Shown piece after piece: positions 27,623 through 36,783 of a stretch of DNA of 64,000 nucleotides. Below the pieces are notes generated by a model, which was not told where the DNA came from, did not search any database, and worked only from the letters and a program-made list of their open reading frames with translations. The translations under genes and the position numbers were made by a program. The stretch lies in the NCBI RefSeq assembly GCF_024585165.1, contig NZ_CP029008.1, positions 4,340,001-4,404,000 of the forward strand, in the 5' to 3' direction. Each line of letters starts with the position of its first letter. The first letter of the stretch is position 1. This stretch comes from Bradyrhizobium sp. WBOS07. GTDB taxonomy: Bacteria; Pseudomonadota; Alphaproteobacteria; Rhizobiales; Xanthobacteraceae.

Positions 27623-28042
27623 TCACCTCACCACCCGCGCCGCCTCCAGCAGCCGCTCGCTCGCGCTCGCTGTCGCCAGCACCGTGCCGTCCTGCGCCAT
27701 CAGCTTGGCCTCGACGAAGGCGATGGTCTTGCCGAGCTGCGTCACTTTGGCCTCGCCGATAATTGGACCGGGCTTGGCCGGCGCCAGAAAGTTCACGGTC
27801 ATGCTGATGGTGGTGGTGTAAAGCCGGCCTTCGCTCATCACGAGCACCGCCGGCCCCATCGAGTCATCGAGCATGGCCGAGAGCATGCCGCCCTGAATGA
27901 AGCCCGCCGGATTGCAGAATTCCGGCTTGCCCTCGAAGCCAAGCTTGATCCAGCCTTCCTGCGGACGGGCATCGAGCAGTCGCCATCCCAGCAGCTCGGC
28001 ACAGGGCGGTCTCGGAAAGTCGTCGAGTGCGGTCTTGACCAT
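27623..28042 (-). CDS. PaaI-type hotdog-fold thioesterase
   Basis: A 139-residue hotdog-fold protein. FCNPAGFIQGGMLSAMLDDSMGPAV is the catalytic helix region (Asn, Gly-Gly and Asp positions as in PaaI). LYTTTISMTVNFLAPAKPG and GEAKVTQLGKTIAFVEAKL are the strands of the dimer interface. Such enzymes hydrolyse acyl-CoA thioesters, often aromatic. The substrate is not known. ATG 28042 is the sole good start. The mutY gene lies 50 bp upstream on the same strand, but a functional link is unlikely. Confidence 0.88.
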   Translation of the reverse strand: MVKTALDDFPRPPCAELLGWRLLDARPQEGWIKLGFEGKPEFCNPAGFIQGGMLSAMLDDSMGPAVLVMSEGRLYTTTISMTVNFLAPAKPGPIIGEAKVTQLGKTIAFVEAKLMAQDGTVLATASASERLLEAARVVR

Positions 28043-28092
28043 TGGCAGCCTCCGTTCGCAATCCCTAGCGCAACGCTGCTGCCAGCGTGCTG

Positions 28093-29208
28093 TCAGGAGG
28101 GACGGGGCGGTGCAAGATCCAGCGCATGCGCGATCACCTTGCGCATGACGTTGGGAAGCGCTTCATCGGCAAGGGTCGCAGTCGGCACCCAGCGCATGCC
28201 CTCCGGTGCACGCGTGCGCGCCGACGCCTTCGCGGTATAGACCACGAGCTCCAGCGGAAAATGCGTGAAGACGTGGGTGACCACGCCCGCCTTGCGTTGC
28301 CAGCGCGACAATCCCTTCAACTCGGGCGCCTGCCGCTTCGCGGTCGTATCGTCCTGGCCGGCAAGCCAATCTGAACCCGGCACCTCGGTCATGCCACCGA
28401 GCAGCCCCTTTTCCGGCCGGCTGCGGACCAGCAGCTCGTCGCCGCGCGACACGACGAAAGCGGCGCCGCGGCGCAACGTGCCGCTCTTCTTCGGCGCCTT
28501 GCGGGGAAACGTCTCCTGCGTGCCTTGCGCATACGCGATGCAATCCTCGTTCAGCGGGCACAGCGAGCACGCCGGCTTCTTCGGCGTGCAGATCGAGGCG
28601 CCGAGATCCATCAGCGCCTGTGCGCTGTCTCCGGCCCGGCTGTCGGCCAGCAGCGTCGCCGCCAGTTGCTGGATCAGCGGCTTGGCCTGCGGCAGCGCTT
28701 CCTCGACCGCAAAGAGCCGCGACACCACGCGTTCGATATTGCCGTCGACCGGCATGGTGCGGCGGTCGAAGGCGATCGCCGCAATCGCCGCCGCCGTATA
28801 CGGCCCGATCCCCGGCAGCGCGCGCAAGCCCTCCTCGGTGTCGGGAAAGATGCCGCCATGCTCGCGCGTCACCGCGACGGCGCAGGCATAGAGGTTGCGT
28901 GCGCGCGAGTAATAGCCGAGCCCGGCCCACATCCGCAGCACGTCATCCTGCGAGGCGCGTCCGAGCGCGGTGACATCCGGCCAGCGTGCGACGAACTTCT
29001 CGAAATAGGGCCCGACCGCCTTCACCGTGGTCTGCTGCAGCATGATCTCCGAGAGCCAGACGCGATAGGGGTCCGACGCCTGCCCCGGCGCGGCGCGCCA
29101 GGGCAGCCGGCGGCGGTGGCGGTCGTACCAGGCGAGCAGCAATGACGGGCGAGCCGATGGCGTGGGCGCCGTCGTGCTACGTTCTTTCCTGCGCGCAGAC
29201 GAGGACAT
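28093..29208 (-). CDS. mutY: A/G-specific adenine glycosylase MutY
   Basis: Removes adenine mispaired with 8-oxoguanine. It is 371 residues with ATG 29208. The helix-hairpin-helix/GPD core has YRVWLSEIMLQQTTV (catalytic Glu at about 54), VLRMWAGLGYYSRARNL and LPGIGPYTAAAIAAIAF, then VDGNIERV with the catalytic Asp. The 4Fe-4S loop is CTPKKPACSLCPLNEDC (four cysteines). The C-terminal Nudix-like 8-oxoG recognition domain spans about 240-360 (LVRSRPEKGLLGGMTEVPGS). It is followed on the + strand by HigBA, and then by dciA, dsbA and smc. Confidence 0.97.
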   Translation of the reverse strand: MSSSARRKERSTTAPTPSARPSLLLAWYDRHRRRLPWRAAPGQASDPYRVWLSEIMLQQTTVKAVGPYFEKFVARWPDVTALGRASQDDVLRMWAGLGYYSRARNLYACAVAVTREHGGIFPDTEEGLRALPGIGPYTAAAIAAIAFDRRTMPVDGNIERVVSRLFAVEEALPQAKPLIQQLAATLLADSRAGDSAQALMDLGASICTPKKPACSLCPLNEDCIAYAQGTQETFPRKAPKKSGTLRRGAAFVVSRGDELLVRSRPEKGLLGGMTEVPGSDWLAGQDDTTAKRQAPELKGLSRWQRKAGVVTHVFTHFPLELVVYTAKASARTRAPEGMRWVPTATLADEALPNVMRKVIAHALDLAPPRPS

Positions 29209-29266
29209 TCGGTCTTTCCTAGAGGAGGATTTCGCCCCTGGCCAGCGCAACCCCACCATTGCGCAC

Positions 29267-29285
29267 TATAACGCCATACGTTATA
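29267..29285. promoter_or_regulatory. Operator-like inverted repeat before higB
   Basis: TATAACG-CCATA-CGTTATA is a perfect 7-bp inverted repeat with a 5-bp spacer. It ends eight bases before the higB start. The antitoxin HigA is the likely ligand. Confidence 0.65.
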
Positions 29286-29292
29286 CACAAGC

Positions 29293-29577
29293 ATGATCCA
29301 GAGCTTCGCCAACTCCGAGACAGGGTTGATCTGGTCCGGGCGGCGAAGTCGAAAACTGCCGCCCGACATCCAAAATACGGCTTTGCGAAAGCTGCGTTTG
29401 CTGAATCAAGCACGGGTGTTGGCCGATCTCAGGGTTCCGCCGGGCAACCGGCTCGAAGCCATGAAGGCTGATCGCCAAGGCCAGCACTCGATTCGGATCA
29501 ACGATCAGTGGCGCATCTGTTTTGCTTGGGACGACGGAGGACCGAGAGATGTCGAAATCGTCGACTACCACGACTAG
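29293..29577 (+). CDS. higB: HigB-type toxin (RelE superfamily)
   Basis: Predicted ribosome-dependent mRNA endonuclease of 94 residues. LRVPPGNRLEAMKADRQGQHSIRINDQWRICFAWDDGG (in parts) is the typical HigB C-terminal half, with a basic cluster for RNA binding and the Arg/Trp pair before the end. KLPPDIQNTALRKLRLLNQA is the N-terminal helix. The toxin-first order and the 29-bp overlap with the antitoxin are typical of HigBA. The operator lies immediately upstream. Confidence 0.88.
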   Translation: MIQSFANSETGLIWSGRRSRKLPPDIQNTALRKLRLLNQARVLADLRVPPGNRLEAMKADRQGQHSIRINDQWRICFAWDDGGPRDVEIVDYHD

Positions 29578-29872
29578 GAACGGTCTCCTCCGCAATCCTC
29601 ATCCCGGCGAAATCCTGCTGGAGGAGTTCTTGAAGCCGATGGATCTCAGCCAGAACGGGCTGGCGCGCGCCGTTCGCGTGCCACCGCGGCGCATCAACGA
29701 GATCGTCCTGGGCAAACGCGACATCACGGCCGACACCGATCTGCGGCTCGCCCGCTATTTTGGTCTGTCGGAAGGCTTTTTCCTGGGACTCCAGATGGAC
29801 TACGATCTGATGCAGCGACGGCGCGAGATCGATCGCGACCTCAAGGCCATCCGGCCACGCGCGGCAGCCTAG
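29549..29872 (+). CDS. higA: HigA-type antitoxin, XRE-family
   Basis: An antitoxin and autoregulator of 107 residues. It has the HigA signature NPHPGEILLEEFLKPMDLSQNGLARAV (about 15-40) and a helix-turn-helix with VPPRRINEIVLGKRDITADTDLRLARYFGLSEGFF. The start ATG 29549 is preceded by GACGGAGG. The frame is read from within higB (overlap to 29577). It binds HigB and represses the shared promoter, probably at 29267-29285. Confidence 0.9.
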   Translation: MSKSSTTTTRNGLLRNPHPGEILLEEFLKPMDLSQNGLARAVRVPPRRINEIVLGKRDITADTDLRLARYFGLSEGFFLGLQMDYDLMQRRREIDRDLKAIRPRAAA

Positions 29873-29881
29873 TTCCGGCCG

Positions 29882-30373
29882 ATGTCCAAATTCCCGCCCA
29901 AACCCGGCCCCATCAGCGCCAAGCCGCTCGGGATCCTGCTCGACGACGTCTTTGCCGAGGCCTATGCCAAGCAGGGATTCGCGGCGCGCGAGCTGGTGAC
30001 GCGGTGGGCGCAGATTGCGGGAGCCGAGATCGCCGCCCATGCCGAGCCGTTGAAGATGCAATGGCCGCGGCCGGTGGAGGGCCAGCCGCAGGAGCCGGCG
30101 ACCCTGGTGCTGCGGGTCGAGGGACCGATGGCCCTGGAGATCCAACACTCCGCCGACGTGATCCTGGAGCGGGTCAATCGCTTCTTCGGCTGGAGCGCGG
30201 TCGGCAAGCTGGCCTTCCGCCAGGCCCCTTTGTCGCGGCCCCAGGCCCGGAAGCGGCCGGCCCCGCCGGACCCCAGACGCGTCGCCAAGGTGGCCGAGAG
30301 CCTGGGGGAGATCGAAGACGAAGAGCTGAAGACGGCGCTGGCCCGGCTCGGGGCCGCCATCAAGCGAAATTGA
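29882..30373 (+). CDS. dciA: DciA family (DUF721) protein
   Basis: DciA replaces DnaC as loader of the replicative helicase in most bacteria. This protein has 163 residues. The N-terminal KH-like domain (about 12-115) shows GILLDDVFAEAYAKQGFAARELVTRWAQIAG and LVLRVEGPMALEIQHSADVILERVNRFFG. The C-terminus (about 115-163) is basic and Pro-rich. It follows higA by 9 bp on the same strand. The dsbA gene starts about 134 bp downstream. The role is known for other DciA proteins; here it rests on family match. Confidence 0.9.
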   Translation: MSKFPPKPGPISAKPLGILLDDVFAEAYAKQGFAARELVTRWAQIAGAEIAAHAEPLKMQWPRPVEGQPQEPATLVLRVEGPMALEIQHSADVILERVNRFFGWSAVGKLAFRQAPLSRPQARKRPAPPDPRRVAKVAESLGEIEDEELKTALARLGAAIKRN

Positions 30374-30507
30374 GCCTCATTTCGCGGCCAATCTGGACCC
30401 GTCCTCGTCGCTCGCCATTGCCTCAAACCACGTTTCAAGCTAGCGACAGGCCGCCCGGGAACCTCGACAAACCCCGGGGCGAGACCACGCCAATTCGGGA
30501 GCCGACC

Positions 30508-31164
30508 GTGATCATCACCCGCCGCGCCTTCACCACGATGCTGTCGCTGACCGGGCTTGCCGCGCTCGCCGGGCTCTCGCCGCTCCGCCTCATCTCCGAC
30601 GCCATGGCGCAGTCGGCCGCCGACGTCGCCAAGCCGGTGTCGCTGCCCGACATGGCGCTCGGCCCGAAGGATGCCGCCGTCACCATCACCGAATACGCCT
30701 CGATGACGTGCCCGCACTGCGCCGTCTTCAACGAGCAGGTGTTCCCCAAGATCAAGAAGGAATACATCGACACCAACAAGGTGCGTTACATCTTCCGCGA
30801 GTTCCCGCTCGACATCAAAGCCGCCGCCGGCTCGATGCTGTCGCGCTGCATCGCCAAGGACGACGCGCCGAAATATTTCGCGGTCACCGACATGCTGTTC
30901 CGCCAGCAGAACGACTGGGTCATGAAAAACACCACCGAGACCCTGACGCGGATCGGCAAGCAGGCCGGCCTTACACAGCAGCAGGTCGAAGCCTGCCTGA
31001 AGGATCAGGCGTTGCTGGACAAGATCGCCGCCGACCAGAAATACGCCAGCGACGTGCTCAAGGTGGATTCGACGCCGACCTTCTTCATCAACGGCGAGAA
31101 GATCAAGGGCGAGACCTCGTTCGAGGAGTTCGCCAAGAAGATCAATCCGCTGCTGAAGAGCTGA
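30508..31164 (+). CDS. DsbA-family thiol:disulfide protein with Tat-type signal
   Basis: A periplasmic thioredoxin-fold protein of 218 residues. GTG 30508 is preferred because it includes the twin-arginine motif ITRRAFTTMLSLTGLAALAGL. An ATG at 30538 would lose the two arginines. The mature part begins near AMAQSAAD. The active-site motif CPHC is at 68-71. DSTPTFFINGEKI is the cis-Pro loop. It lies between dciA and smc, a conserved neighbourhood in Rhizobiales. It probably catalyses oxidation or isomerisation of exported proteins. Confidence 0.9.
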   Translation: MIITRRAFTTMLSLTGLAALAGLSPLRLISDAMAQSAADVAKPVSLPDMALGPKDAAVTITEYASMTCPHCAVFNEQVFPKIKKEYIDTNKVRYIFREFPLDIKAAAGSMLSRCIAKDDAPKYFAVTDMLFRQQNDWVMKNTTETLTRIGKQAGLTQQQVEACLKDQALLDKIAADQKYASDVLKVDSTPTFFINGEKIKGETSFEEFAKKINPLLKS

Positions 31165-31381
31165 TTCGCACGCGACAGCTCTGATTCGCGCATCCAAAGC
31201 CGTATCTTTCCCGGCATAAATCCCTTGGGAAAAGCGGCTTTCGCCGGTTGCCCTCGCTGCCCACCGCGGCCATTGTCCAGCCGCATGAGGCGCCTCGCGC
31301 GACTCGCCCGGATAGCGACATTGCCTTTCATGGTATTGTCCCGGCAGGGGGATTCGCGCCTGCCAACAGAGATACGTGCTT

Positions 31382-34300
31382 ATGAAAATCACCCGCCTGC
31401 GCCTTCACGGCTTCAAGTCCTTCGTTGAGCCCACGGACTTCGTCATCGAGCCCGGCCTGACCGGCGTGGTCGGCCCCAACGGCTGCGGCAAGTCGAATCT
31501 CGTCGAGGCGCTGCGCTGGGCGATGGGCGAGACCTCCTACAAGAGCTTGCGCGCCGCCGACATGGACGCGGTGATCTTCGCCGGCTCCGGCAACCGTCCC
31601 GCGCGCAACCACGCCGAAGTGACGATGACGATCGACAATGCCGATCGCACCGCGCCCGCGGCGATGAATGACAGCCAGCTGCTCGAAATCTCCCGCCGCA
31701 TCGAGCGCGAGGCCGGCTCGGTCTATCGCATCAACGGCCGCGACGTGCGCGCCCGTGACGTCCAGATCCTGTTCGCCGACGCCGCCACCGGCGCGCGCTC
31801 GCCTGCGCTCGTCCACCAGGGCAAGATCGGCGAGATCATCCAGGCCAAGCCCGAGCAGCGCCGCCGCGTGCTGGAAGACGCTGCCGGCGTCGCCGGCCTG
31901 CACGCCCGCCGTCACGAAGCCGAGCTGCGGCTGAAGGCGGCCGAAACCAACCTCACCCGCGTCGAGGACGTGATCGGCCAGCTCGCGGGGCAGATGGAAG
32001 GCCTGAAGAAGCAGGCCCGCCAGGCGGTGCGCTATCGCGAGGTCGCGGCCAAGGTCCGCAAGGCCGAAGCCACGCTGTACCATCTGCGCTGGATCGGCGC
32101 GCATGCCGACGTCAACGAATCCGGCCAGACCCACGATCTCGCCGTGCGCGAGATGGCCGAGCGCACCCAGCACCAGGCCGAGGCCGCCCGCATCCAGGCC
32201 ATCCGCGCCGCCGAGATGCCTGCCCTGCGCGATGCGGAAGCGCGCGCTGCGGCCGGGCTGCAGCGCCTCACCAATGCCCGCGAGCTGCTCGACCGCGAGG
32301 AAGAGCGCGCCAAGGAGCGCGTCGCCGAGCTCGAGCGCCGCCTCGCCCAGTTCGAGGGCGACATCTCGCGTGCCCAGCAGCAGACCATGGATGCCGACGT
32401 CGCGCTGCAGCGGCTCGACACCGAAGACGCCGAGCTGAAGGAAGAGATCAAGTCGCGGGTCGAGAAGCGCTCCGGCGTCGACGAGCGCGTCGCCGAGGCC
32501 GAGGCGGTGCTGACCGAGACCGAGCAGCGCTTCGCCGAGCTCACCACTGCGCTCGCCGACCTCACCGCCAGGCGCAATCAGCTTGAGGCCAACGTCCGCA
32601 CCCATCGCGACAAGCTTGCCCGGCTCGACCAGGAGATCGCGAACGTCGCCGCGGAAGAGCAGAAGCTCACCGAGGCGACCGGCGGCTTCGGCGATCTCGA
32701 CGAGCTGACCGCTCTGGTCGAGACCGCGGAAGAGACGCTGGCGGCGTCCGAAGCTGCGGCACAGGCCAGCGAAGCTGCCCACGTCGCGGCCCGCCAGACC
32801 CTGGAATCCTCGCGCTCGCCGCTGGTCGAAGCAGACAAGCGCGTGCAGCGGCTCGAGACCGAGGCGCGCACGATCTCCAAGATCGTCAACGGCGAGACCA
32901 AGAATCTGTGGCCGCCGATCATCGACGGCATCACCGTCGACAAGGGTTTTGAGAAGGCGATCGGCGCCGCCCTCGGCGACGATCTCGACGCCCCGATCGA
33001 TCCGTCGGCGCCGATGCGCTGGACCAATGTCGGCCACACCGAAGGCGATCCGGAGCTGCCCGAAGGCGCGGTGCCGCTCGCCAACCACGTTCAGGCGCCG
33101 GCCGAGCTGGCCCGCCGCCTCGCCCAGATCGGCGTGGTGCCGCGCGAGCGCGGCGCCGAGCTGGTGTCGCAGCTCAAGACCGGCCAGCGGCTGGTCTCGC
33201 CCGAAGGCGATGTCTGGCGCTGGGACGGTTTCGTCGCCGCGGCGCATGCCCCGACCGGCGCGGCCCGCCGCCTTGCCGAGCGCGCCCGCCTCGTCGACAT
33301 CGAGAACGAGCTCGAGCAGGCCCGCATCGACGCGCAGATCAAGCGTCAGTCGCTGGAGAACGCCGAGTCCGAGCTGCAGATGGCGGCGAGCACCGAAGGC
33401 GCCAGCCGCGAAGCCTGGCGCGCCGCGCAGCGCGAGCTCAACGTCGCGCGCGAGCGTCATGCCAACGCCGAGCGCGAGATCAGCCGCCACGCCGCGCGCA
33501 AGGCGACGCTGTCGGAAGCGCACAGCCGTCTTGCCGCAGACCGCGCCGAGGCCGAAGCTGCTTACGAATACGCCCAGGCCGGCATCGGCGAGCTGCCGTC
33601 GAGCGAGGACACCGAGACCCAGCTCGCCGCCGTTCGGAGCGACATCGAGGGTCACCGCCGCATGGCGGCCCAGGTCCGCGCCGAGGCGCAGGCGCTGGCG
33701 CGCGAAGCCGAGCTGGCCGATCGCCGCGTCCAGGCGATCCTGGCCGAGCGCACCGAGTGGCAGAACCGCAAGGAGAGCGCGGCCTCCCATATCGACACCA
33801 TCCAGGCCCGCATCGCCGAGCTCACGATCGAGCGCAGCGAGCTCGAGAACGCGCCGGCCGTGTTCGCCGAGAAGCGTAGCGCCCTGATCACCGAGATCGA
33901 GTACGCGGAGAACGACCGCCGCATGGCCGCCGACGCGCTCGCCACTGCGGAAAGCGCGATGGCGGAGACCGACCGCGTCGCCAAGCTGACGCTGGAGGCG
34001 CTCTCCAGCGCCCGCGAGGCCACCGCCCGCGCCGAGGAGCGCATGGACGGCGCCCGCCGCCGGCTGGAGGACGTCGAGCGCGAGATCCGCGACATGCTCG
34101 AGGTCGAGCCGCAGGCCGTCGCAGGCCTCGCCGAGATCGAGCCCGGCGCCGAGCTGCCGCCGCTGCACGACATAGAGGAAGAGCTCGAAAAGATGCGCCG
34201 CGACCGCGAGCGTCTCGGTGCGGTCAACCTGCGCGCCGAGGAGGAGCTGCGCGAGGTCGAGACCCAGCACACCGGCCTCGTCACCGAGCGCGACGACCTC

Positions 34301-34846
34301 GTCGAGGCCATCAAGCGGCTGCGCCAGGGCATCCAGAGCCTCAACAAGGAGGCGCGCGAGCGGCTGTTGACCTCGTTCGAGGTCGTCAACAACCACTTCA
34401 AGCGCCTGTTCGTCGAGCTGTTCGGCGGCGGCGAGGCCGCGCTGCACCTGATCGAGAGCGACGACCCGCTGGAAGCCGGCCTCGAAATCATCGCCAAGCC
34501 GCCGGGCAAGAAGCCGCAGACGCTGTCGCTGCTGTCGGGCGGCGAGCAGGCGCTGACTGCGATGGCGCTGATCTTCGCGGTGTTCCTGACCAACCCCTCG
34601 CCGATCTGCGTGCTGGACGAAGTCGACGCGCCGCTCGACGACCACAACGTCGAACGCTACTGCAACCTCCTGCACGAGATGACCGGCTCGACCGATACGC
34701 GCTTCATCATCATCACCCACAACCCGATCACGATGGCGCGGATGAACCGTCTGTTCGGCGTCACCATGGCCGAGCGCGGCGTGTCGCAGCTGGTGTCGGT
34801 CAGTCTTTCCGAGGCCGTGGACATTCTCGACCAGAACGTGGCGTGA
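31382..34846 (+). CDS. smc: Chromosome segregation protein SMC
   Basis: The SMC ATPase organises and separates the chromosome with ScpA and ScpB. It is 1154 residues. Walker A GPNGCGKS is at 31-38. Long coiled coils occupy about 170-480 and 590-990. The hinge-like region is near 500-560 (KNLWPPIIDGITVDKGFEKAIGAAL in parts). The C-terminal head has the ABC signature LSLLSGGEQALTAMAL and Walker B PICVLDEVDAPLDD. It is somewhat short in the hinge region compared with the E. coli-type MukB, but normal for alphaproteobacterial SMC. ATG 31382 is chosen over an ATG six bases upstream because MKITRLRLHGFKSF is the family N-terminus. Confidence 0.96.
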   Translation: MKITRLRLHGFKSFVEPTDFVIEPGLTGVVGPNGCGKSNLVEALRWAMGETSYKSLRAADMDAVIFAGSGNRPARNHAEVTMTIDNADRTAPAAMNDSQLLEISRRIEREAGSVYRINGRDVRARDVQILFADAATGARSPALVHQGKIGEIIQAKPEQRRRVLEDAAGVAGLHARRHEAELRLKAAETNLTRVEDVIGQLAGQMEGLKKQARQAVRYREVAAKVRKAEATLYHLRWIGAHADVNESGQTHDLAVREMAERTQHQAEAARIQAIRAAEMPALRDAEARAAAGLQRLTNARELLDREEERAKERVAELERRLAQFEGDISRAQQQTMDADVALQRLDTEDAELKEEIKSRVEKRSGVDERVAEAEAVLTETEQRFAELTTALADLTARRNQLEANVRTHRDKLARLDQEIANVAAEEQKLTEATGGFGDLDELTALVETAEETLAASEAAAQASEAAHVAARQTLESSRSPLVEADKRVQRLETEARTISKIVNGETKNLWPPIIDGITVDKGFEKAIGAALGDDLDAPIDPSAPMRWTNVGHTEGDPELPEGAVPLANHVQAPAELARRLAQIGVVPRERGAELVSQLKTGQRLVSPEGDVWRWDGFVAAAHAPTGAARRLAERARLVDIENELEQARIDAQIKRQSLENAESELQMAASTEGASREAWRAAQRELNVARERHANAEREISRHAARKATLSEAHSRLAADRAEAEAAYEYAQAGIGELPSSEDTETQLAAVRSDIEGHRRMAAQVRAEAQALAREAELADRRVQAILAERTEWQNRKESAASHIDTIQARIAELTIERSELENAPAVFAEKRSALITEIEYAENDRRMAADALATAESAMAETDRVAKLTLEALSSAREATARAEERMDGARRRLEDVEREIRDMLEVEPQAVAGLAEIEPGAELPPLHDIEEELEKMRRDRERLGAVNLRAEEELREVETQHTGLVTERDDLVEAIKRLRQGIQSLNKEARERLLTSFEVVNNHFKRLFVELFGGGEAALHLIESDDPLEAGLEIIAKPPGKKPQTLSLLSGGEQALTAMALIFAVFLTNPSPICVLDEVDAPLDDHNVERYCNLLHEMTGSTDTRFIIITHNPITMARMNRLFGVTMAERGVSQLVSVSLSEAVDILDQNVA

Positions 34847-34855
34847 CGTCTGTGG

Positions 34856-34948
34856 CGTCATTCCGGGGCTCGCGCAGCGAGAACCCGGCATCTCGCGCAA
34901 CAATCTCGAACTCCCGGGTTTGCGACTGCGTCGCGCCCCGGGATGACG
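34856..34948. repeat. Palindromic repeat, family R2, copy b
   Basis: CGTCATTCCGGGGC pairs with GCCCCGGGATGACG (one mismatch), with inner GAACCCGG/CCGGGTTTG elements. It sits between the smc stop and the next start. Confidence 0.8.
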
Positions 34949-34958
34949 GTGGGCAAAC

Positions 34959-35936
34959 ATGATCGCCCCCACCATTCCCTCCGAGCTGAAAGCGGCCCTC
35001 GACGGCAAGCTCGACGGTTTCTCGCGCACCGACGCGGCCCAGCGCTCGCAAAAAATCTCGACTACCTATCGCGCAGGCGGCACCTCCGGCGCGATCAAGT
35101 CGGAAGCCGATGCCCTCGCCTACGCGCTGGCGCGCATGCCGGCGACCTATGCGGCGGTGGCGGCGAGCCTGAATGCGCTCACCGAGATCGCGCCCGACTT
35201 CGCCCCGGAAACGCTGCTCGACGTCGGCGCGGGCCCGGGCACCGCGAGCTGGGCCGCCGCGGAGGCGTTTCCGTCGTTGCAGGATTTTACGCTGCTCGAC
35301 GCCAACGCCACGCTGAGCCGGCTCGCGCTCGAACTGGCGCGCGACAGCTCGCGATTGGCGGAGTGCCGCCATCTGCCGGGCGATGCCGGCGGCAACCTCG
35401 CGGAGGTCTCGCAAGCCGATCTCGTCATTGCCAGCTACGTCATCGGCGAGCTCGGCGAAGCTGATCAGCGCAAGCTCGCGGAGGCGATGTGGGCGAAAGC
35501 GCGCCAGGCGCTGGTCGTTATCGAGCCCGGCACGCCGGCCGGCTACGCCCGGATCCTCGCGCTGCGCCAGCAGCTGATCGCGGCGGGCGCGTATGTCGCC
35601 GCGCCCTGCCCGCACGAAGGACCCTGCCCGCTCACCCCGCCCGATTGGTGCCATTTCTCCCAGCGCCTGCCCCGCTCGCAGGCGCACCGGCAGATCAAGG
35701 GCGCCGAGGTGCCGTTCGAGGACGAGCGCTTCATCTACGTCGCCCTGACCCGCACAGCACCCGCAAGCCGCGCCGCGCGCGTGCTGGCGCCACCGGACGT
35801 GGGCAAGGCCGAGATCACCGCCAAGCTCTGCACCGAAGACGGCGTTGAGCTTGCGAAGGTATCTCGGCGCGACAAGGCGGCCTATGCAGCAGCCCGGCGC
35901 TGGCGCTGGGGCGACGCCGTGATTGCCGAAAGTTAA
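34959..35936 (+). CDS. Rsm22-type methyltransferase-like protein
   Basis: A protein of 325 residues resembling Rsm22, which in mitochondria assembles the small ribosomal subunit. The AdoMet-fold segment is ETLLDVGAGPGTASWAAAEAFP, followed by FTLLDANATLSRLALELA. A putative metal-binding cluster is CPHEGPCPL ... DWCHFSQRLPRS. No start other than ATG 34959 fits well. The precise activity is unclear; Rsm22 proteins may bind a cluster and lack ordinary methylation. Upstream is repeat R2b and downstream lies the LemA gene at 140 bp. Confidence 0.85.
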   Translation: MIAPTIPSELKAALDGKLDGFSRTDAAQRSQKISTTYRAGGTSGAIKSEADALAYALARMPATYAAVAASLNALTEIAPDFAPETLLDVGAGPGTASWAAAEAFPSLQDFTLLDANATLSRLALELARDSSRLAECRHLPGDAGGNLAEVSQADLVIASYVIGELGEADQRKLAEAMWAKARQALVVIEPGTPAGYARILALRQQLIAAGAYVAAPCPHEGPCPLTPPDWCHFSQRLPRSQAHRQIKGAEVPFEDERFIYVALTRTAPASRAARVLAPPDVGKAEITAKLCTEDGVELAKVSRRDKAAYAAARRWRWGDAVIAES

Positions 35937-36076
35937 CCTCGTTGCTCGCCTTACCTTGAACTTGGGCGGCTTCCCGTTCGACCAAGTCCTACCTCCCTTC
36001 CGCGTCGGGCTCTCATCCTGCGCCAATTTGGTCTATCCTAGCGCCCGCCCGCTTTCTTTCCCTTCAGGAGTCCTCC

Positions 36077-36637
36077 ATGTCGACCGGCTGGATCGTTCTC
36101 GGCGTCATCGTCGTCCTCGCGCTGTTCGCCTTCAGCGCGTATAATCGCCTGGTGGCGCTGAGCCAGCGCGTCGGCCAGGCCTTTGCCGATATCGACGTGC
36201 AGCTCAAGCAGCGCCACGACCTCGTTCCGAACCTGGTCGAGACCGTGAAGGGCTATGCCACGCATGAGCGAGGCACGCTCGACGATGTCATCAAGGCGCG
36301 CAATTCGGCGATGTCCGCGCAGGGGCCGGCGCAGGTGTCCGCGGCCGAGAACCAGCTGTCCGGTGCGCTCGGCCGGCTGATCGCGCTGTCGGAGGCTTAT
36401 CCGGACCTCAAGGCCAACGCCAATTTCCAGCAGCTCGCATCCGAGCTTTCCGACCTCGAGAACAAGATCGCGGCGAGCCGCCGCTTCTTCAACAGCGCGG
36501 TCCAGGAATACAATACCGGCATCCAGCAGCTGCCGGCTGCGCTGTTCGCCGGCATGTTCGGCTTCACCAGGAAGGACTTCTTCGATCTCGGCGCCAGCCG
36601 CACCCAGGTCGAGGCGGCGCCGCAGGTGAAGTTCTGA
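36077..36637 (+). CDS. LemA family protein
   Basis: A protein of 186 residues with one N-terminal membrane segment (about 4-24, WIVLGVIVVLALFAFSAYN) and a helical LemA domain. Diagnostic are QRVGQAFADIDVQLKQRHDLVPNLVETVKGY and the C-terminal FFNSAVQEYNTGIQQLP with FGF. It is probably anchored with the bulk outside or inside by topology that cannot be fixed. The AGGAG at 36067 fits ATG 36077. The next gene is an M48 peptidase, an arrangement common for LemA. Confidence 0.92.
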   Translation: MSTGWIVLGVIVVLALFAFSAYNRLVALSQRVGQAFADIDVQLKQRHDLVPNLVETVKGYATHERGTLDDVIKARNSAMSAQGPAQVSAAENQLSGALGRLIALSEAYPDLKANANFQQLASELSDLENKIAASRRFFNSAVQEYNTGIQQLPAALFAGMFGFTRKDFFDLGASRTQVEAAPQVKF

Positions 36638-36662
36638 TTGCTGCGTGACCGGCTTCTCACTC

Positions 36663-36764
36663 TTGTCGTTCCGGGGCGCGTCGAAGACGCGAACCCGGAA
36701 CCTCGACCGAGGCACTAAGCTCCAGATTCCGGGTTCACGCCGTTGGCGTGCCCCGGAATGACAA
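36663..36764. repeat. Palindromic repeat, family R2, copy c
   Basis: TTGTCGTTCCGGGG pairs with CCCCGGAATGACAA (one mismatch), with inner CGCGAACCCGG-type element. It lies between the LemA gene and the M48 peptidase gene, in a spot that would otherwise be an operon gap. Confidence 0.8.
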
Positions 36765-36783
36765 GGAGCAAACGGAAGCAGCC

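Noticed and set aside
31328..35029. A 1233-codon frame on the minus strand opposite smc
   Set aside because: It mirrors the codon pattern of smc, has low-complexity Leu/Arg/Gly content and no recognisable domain.
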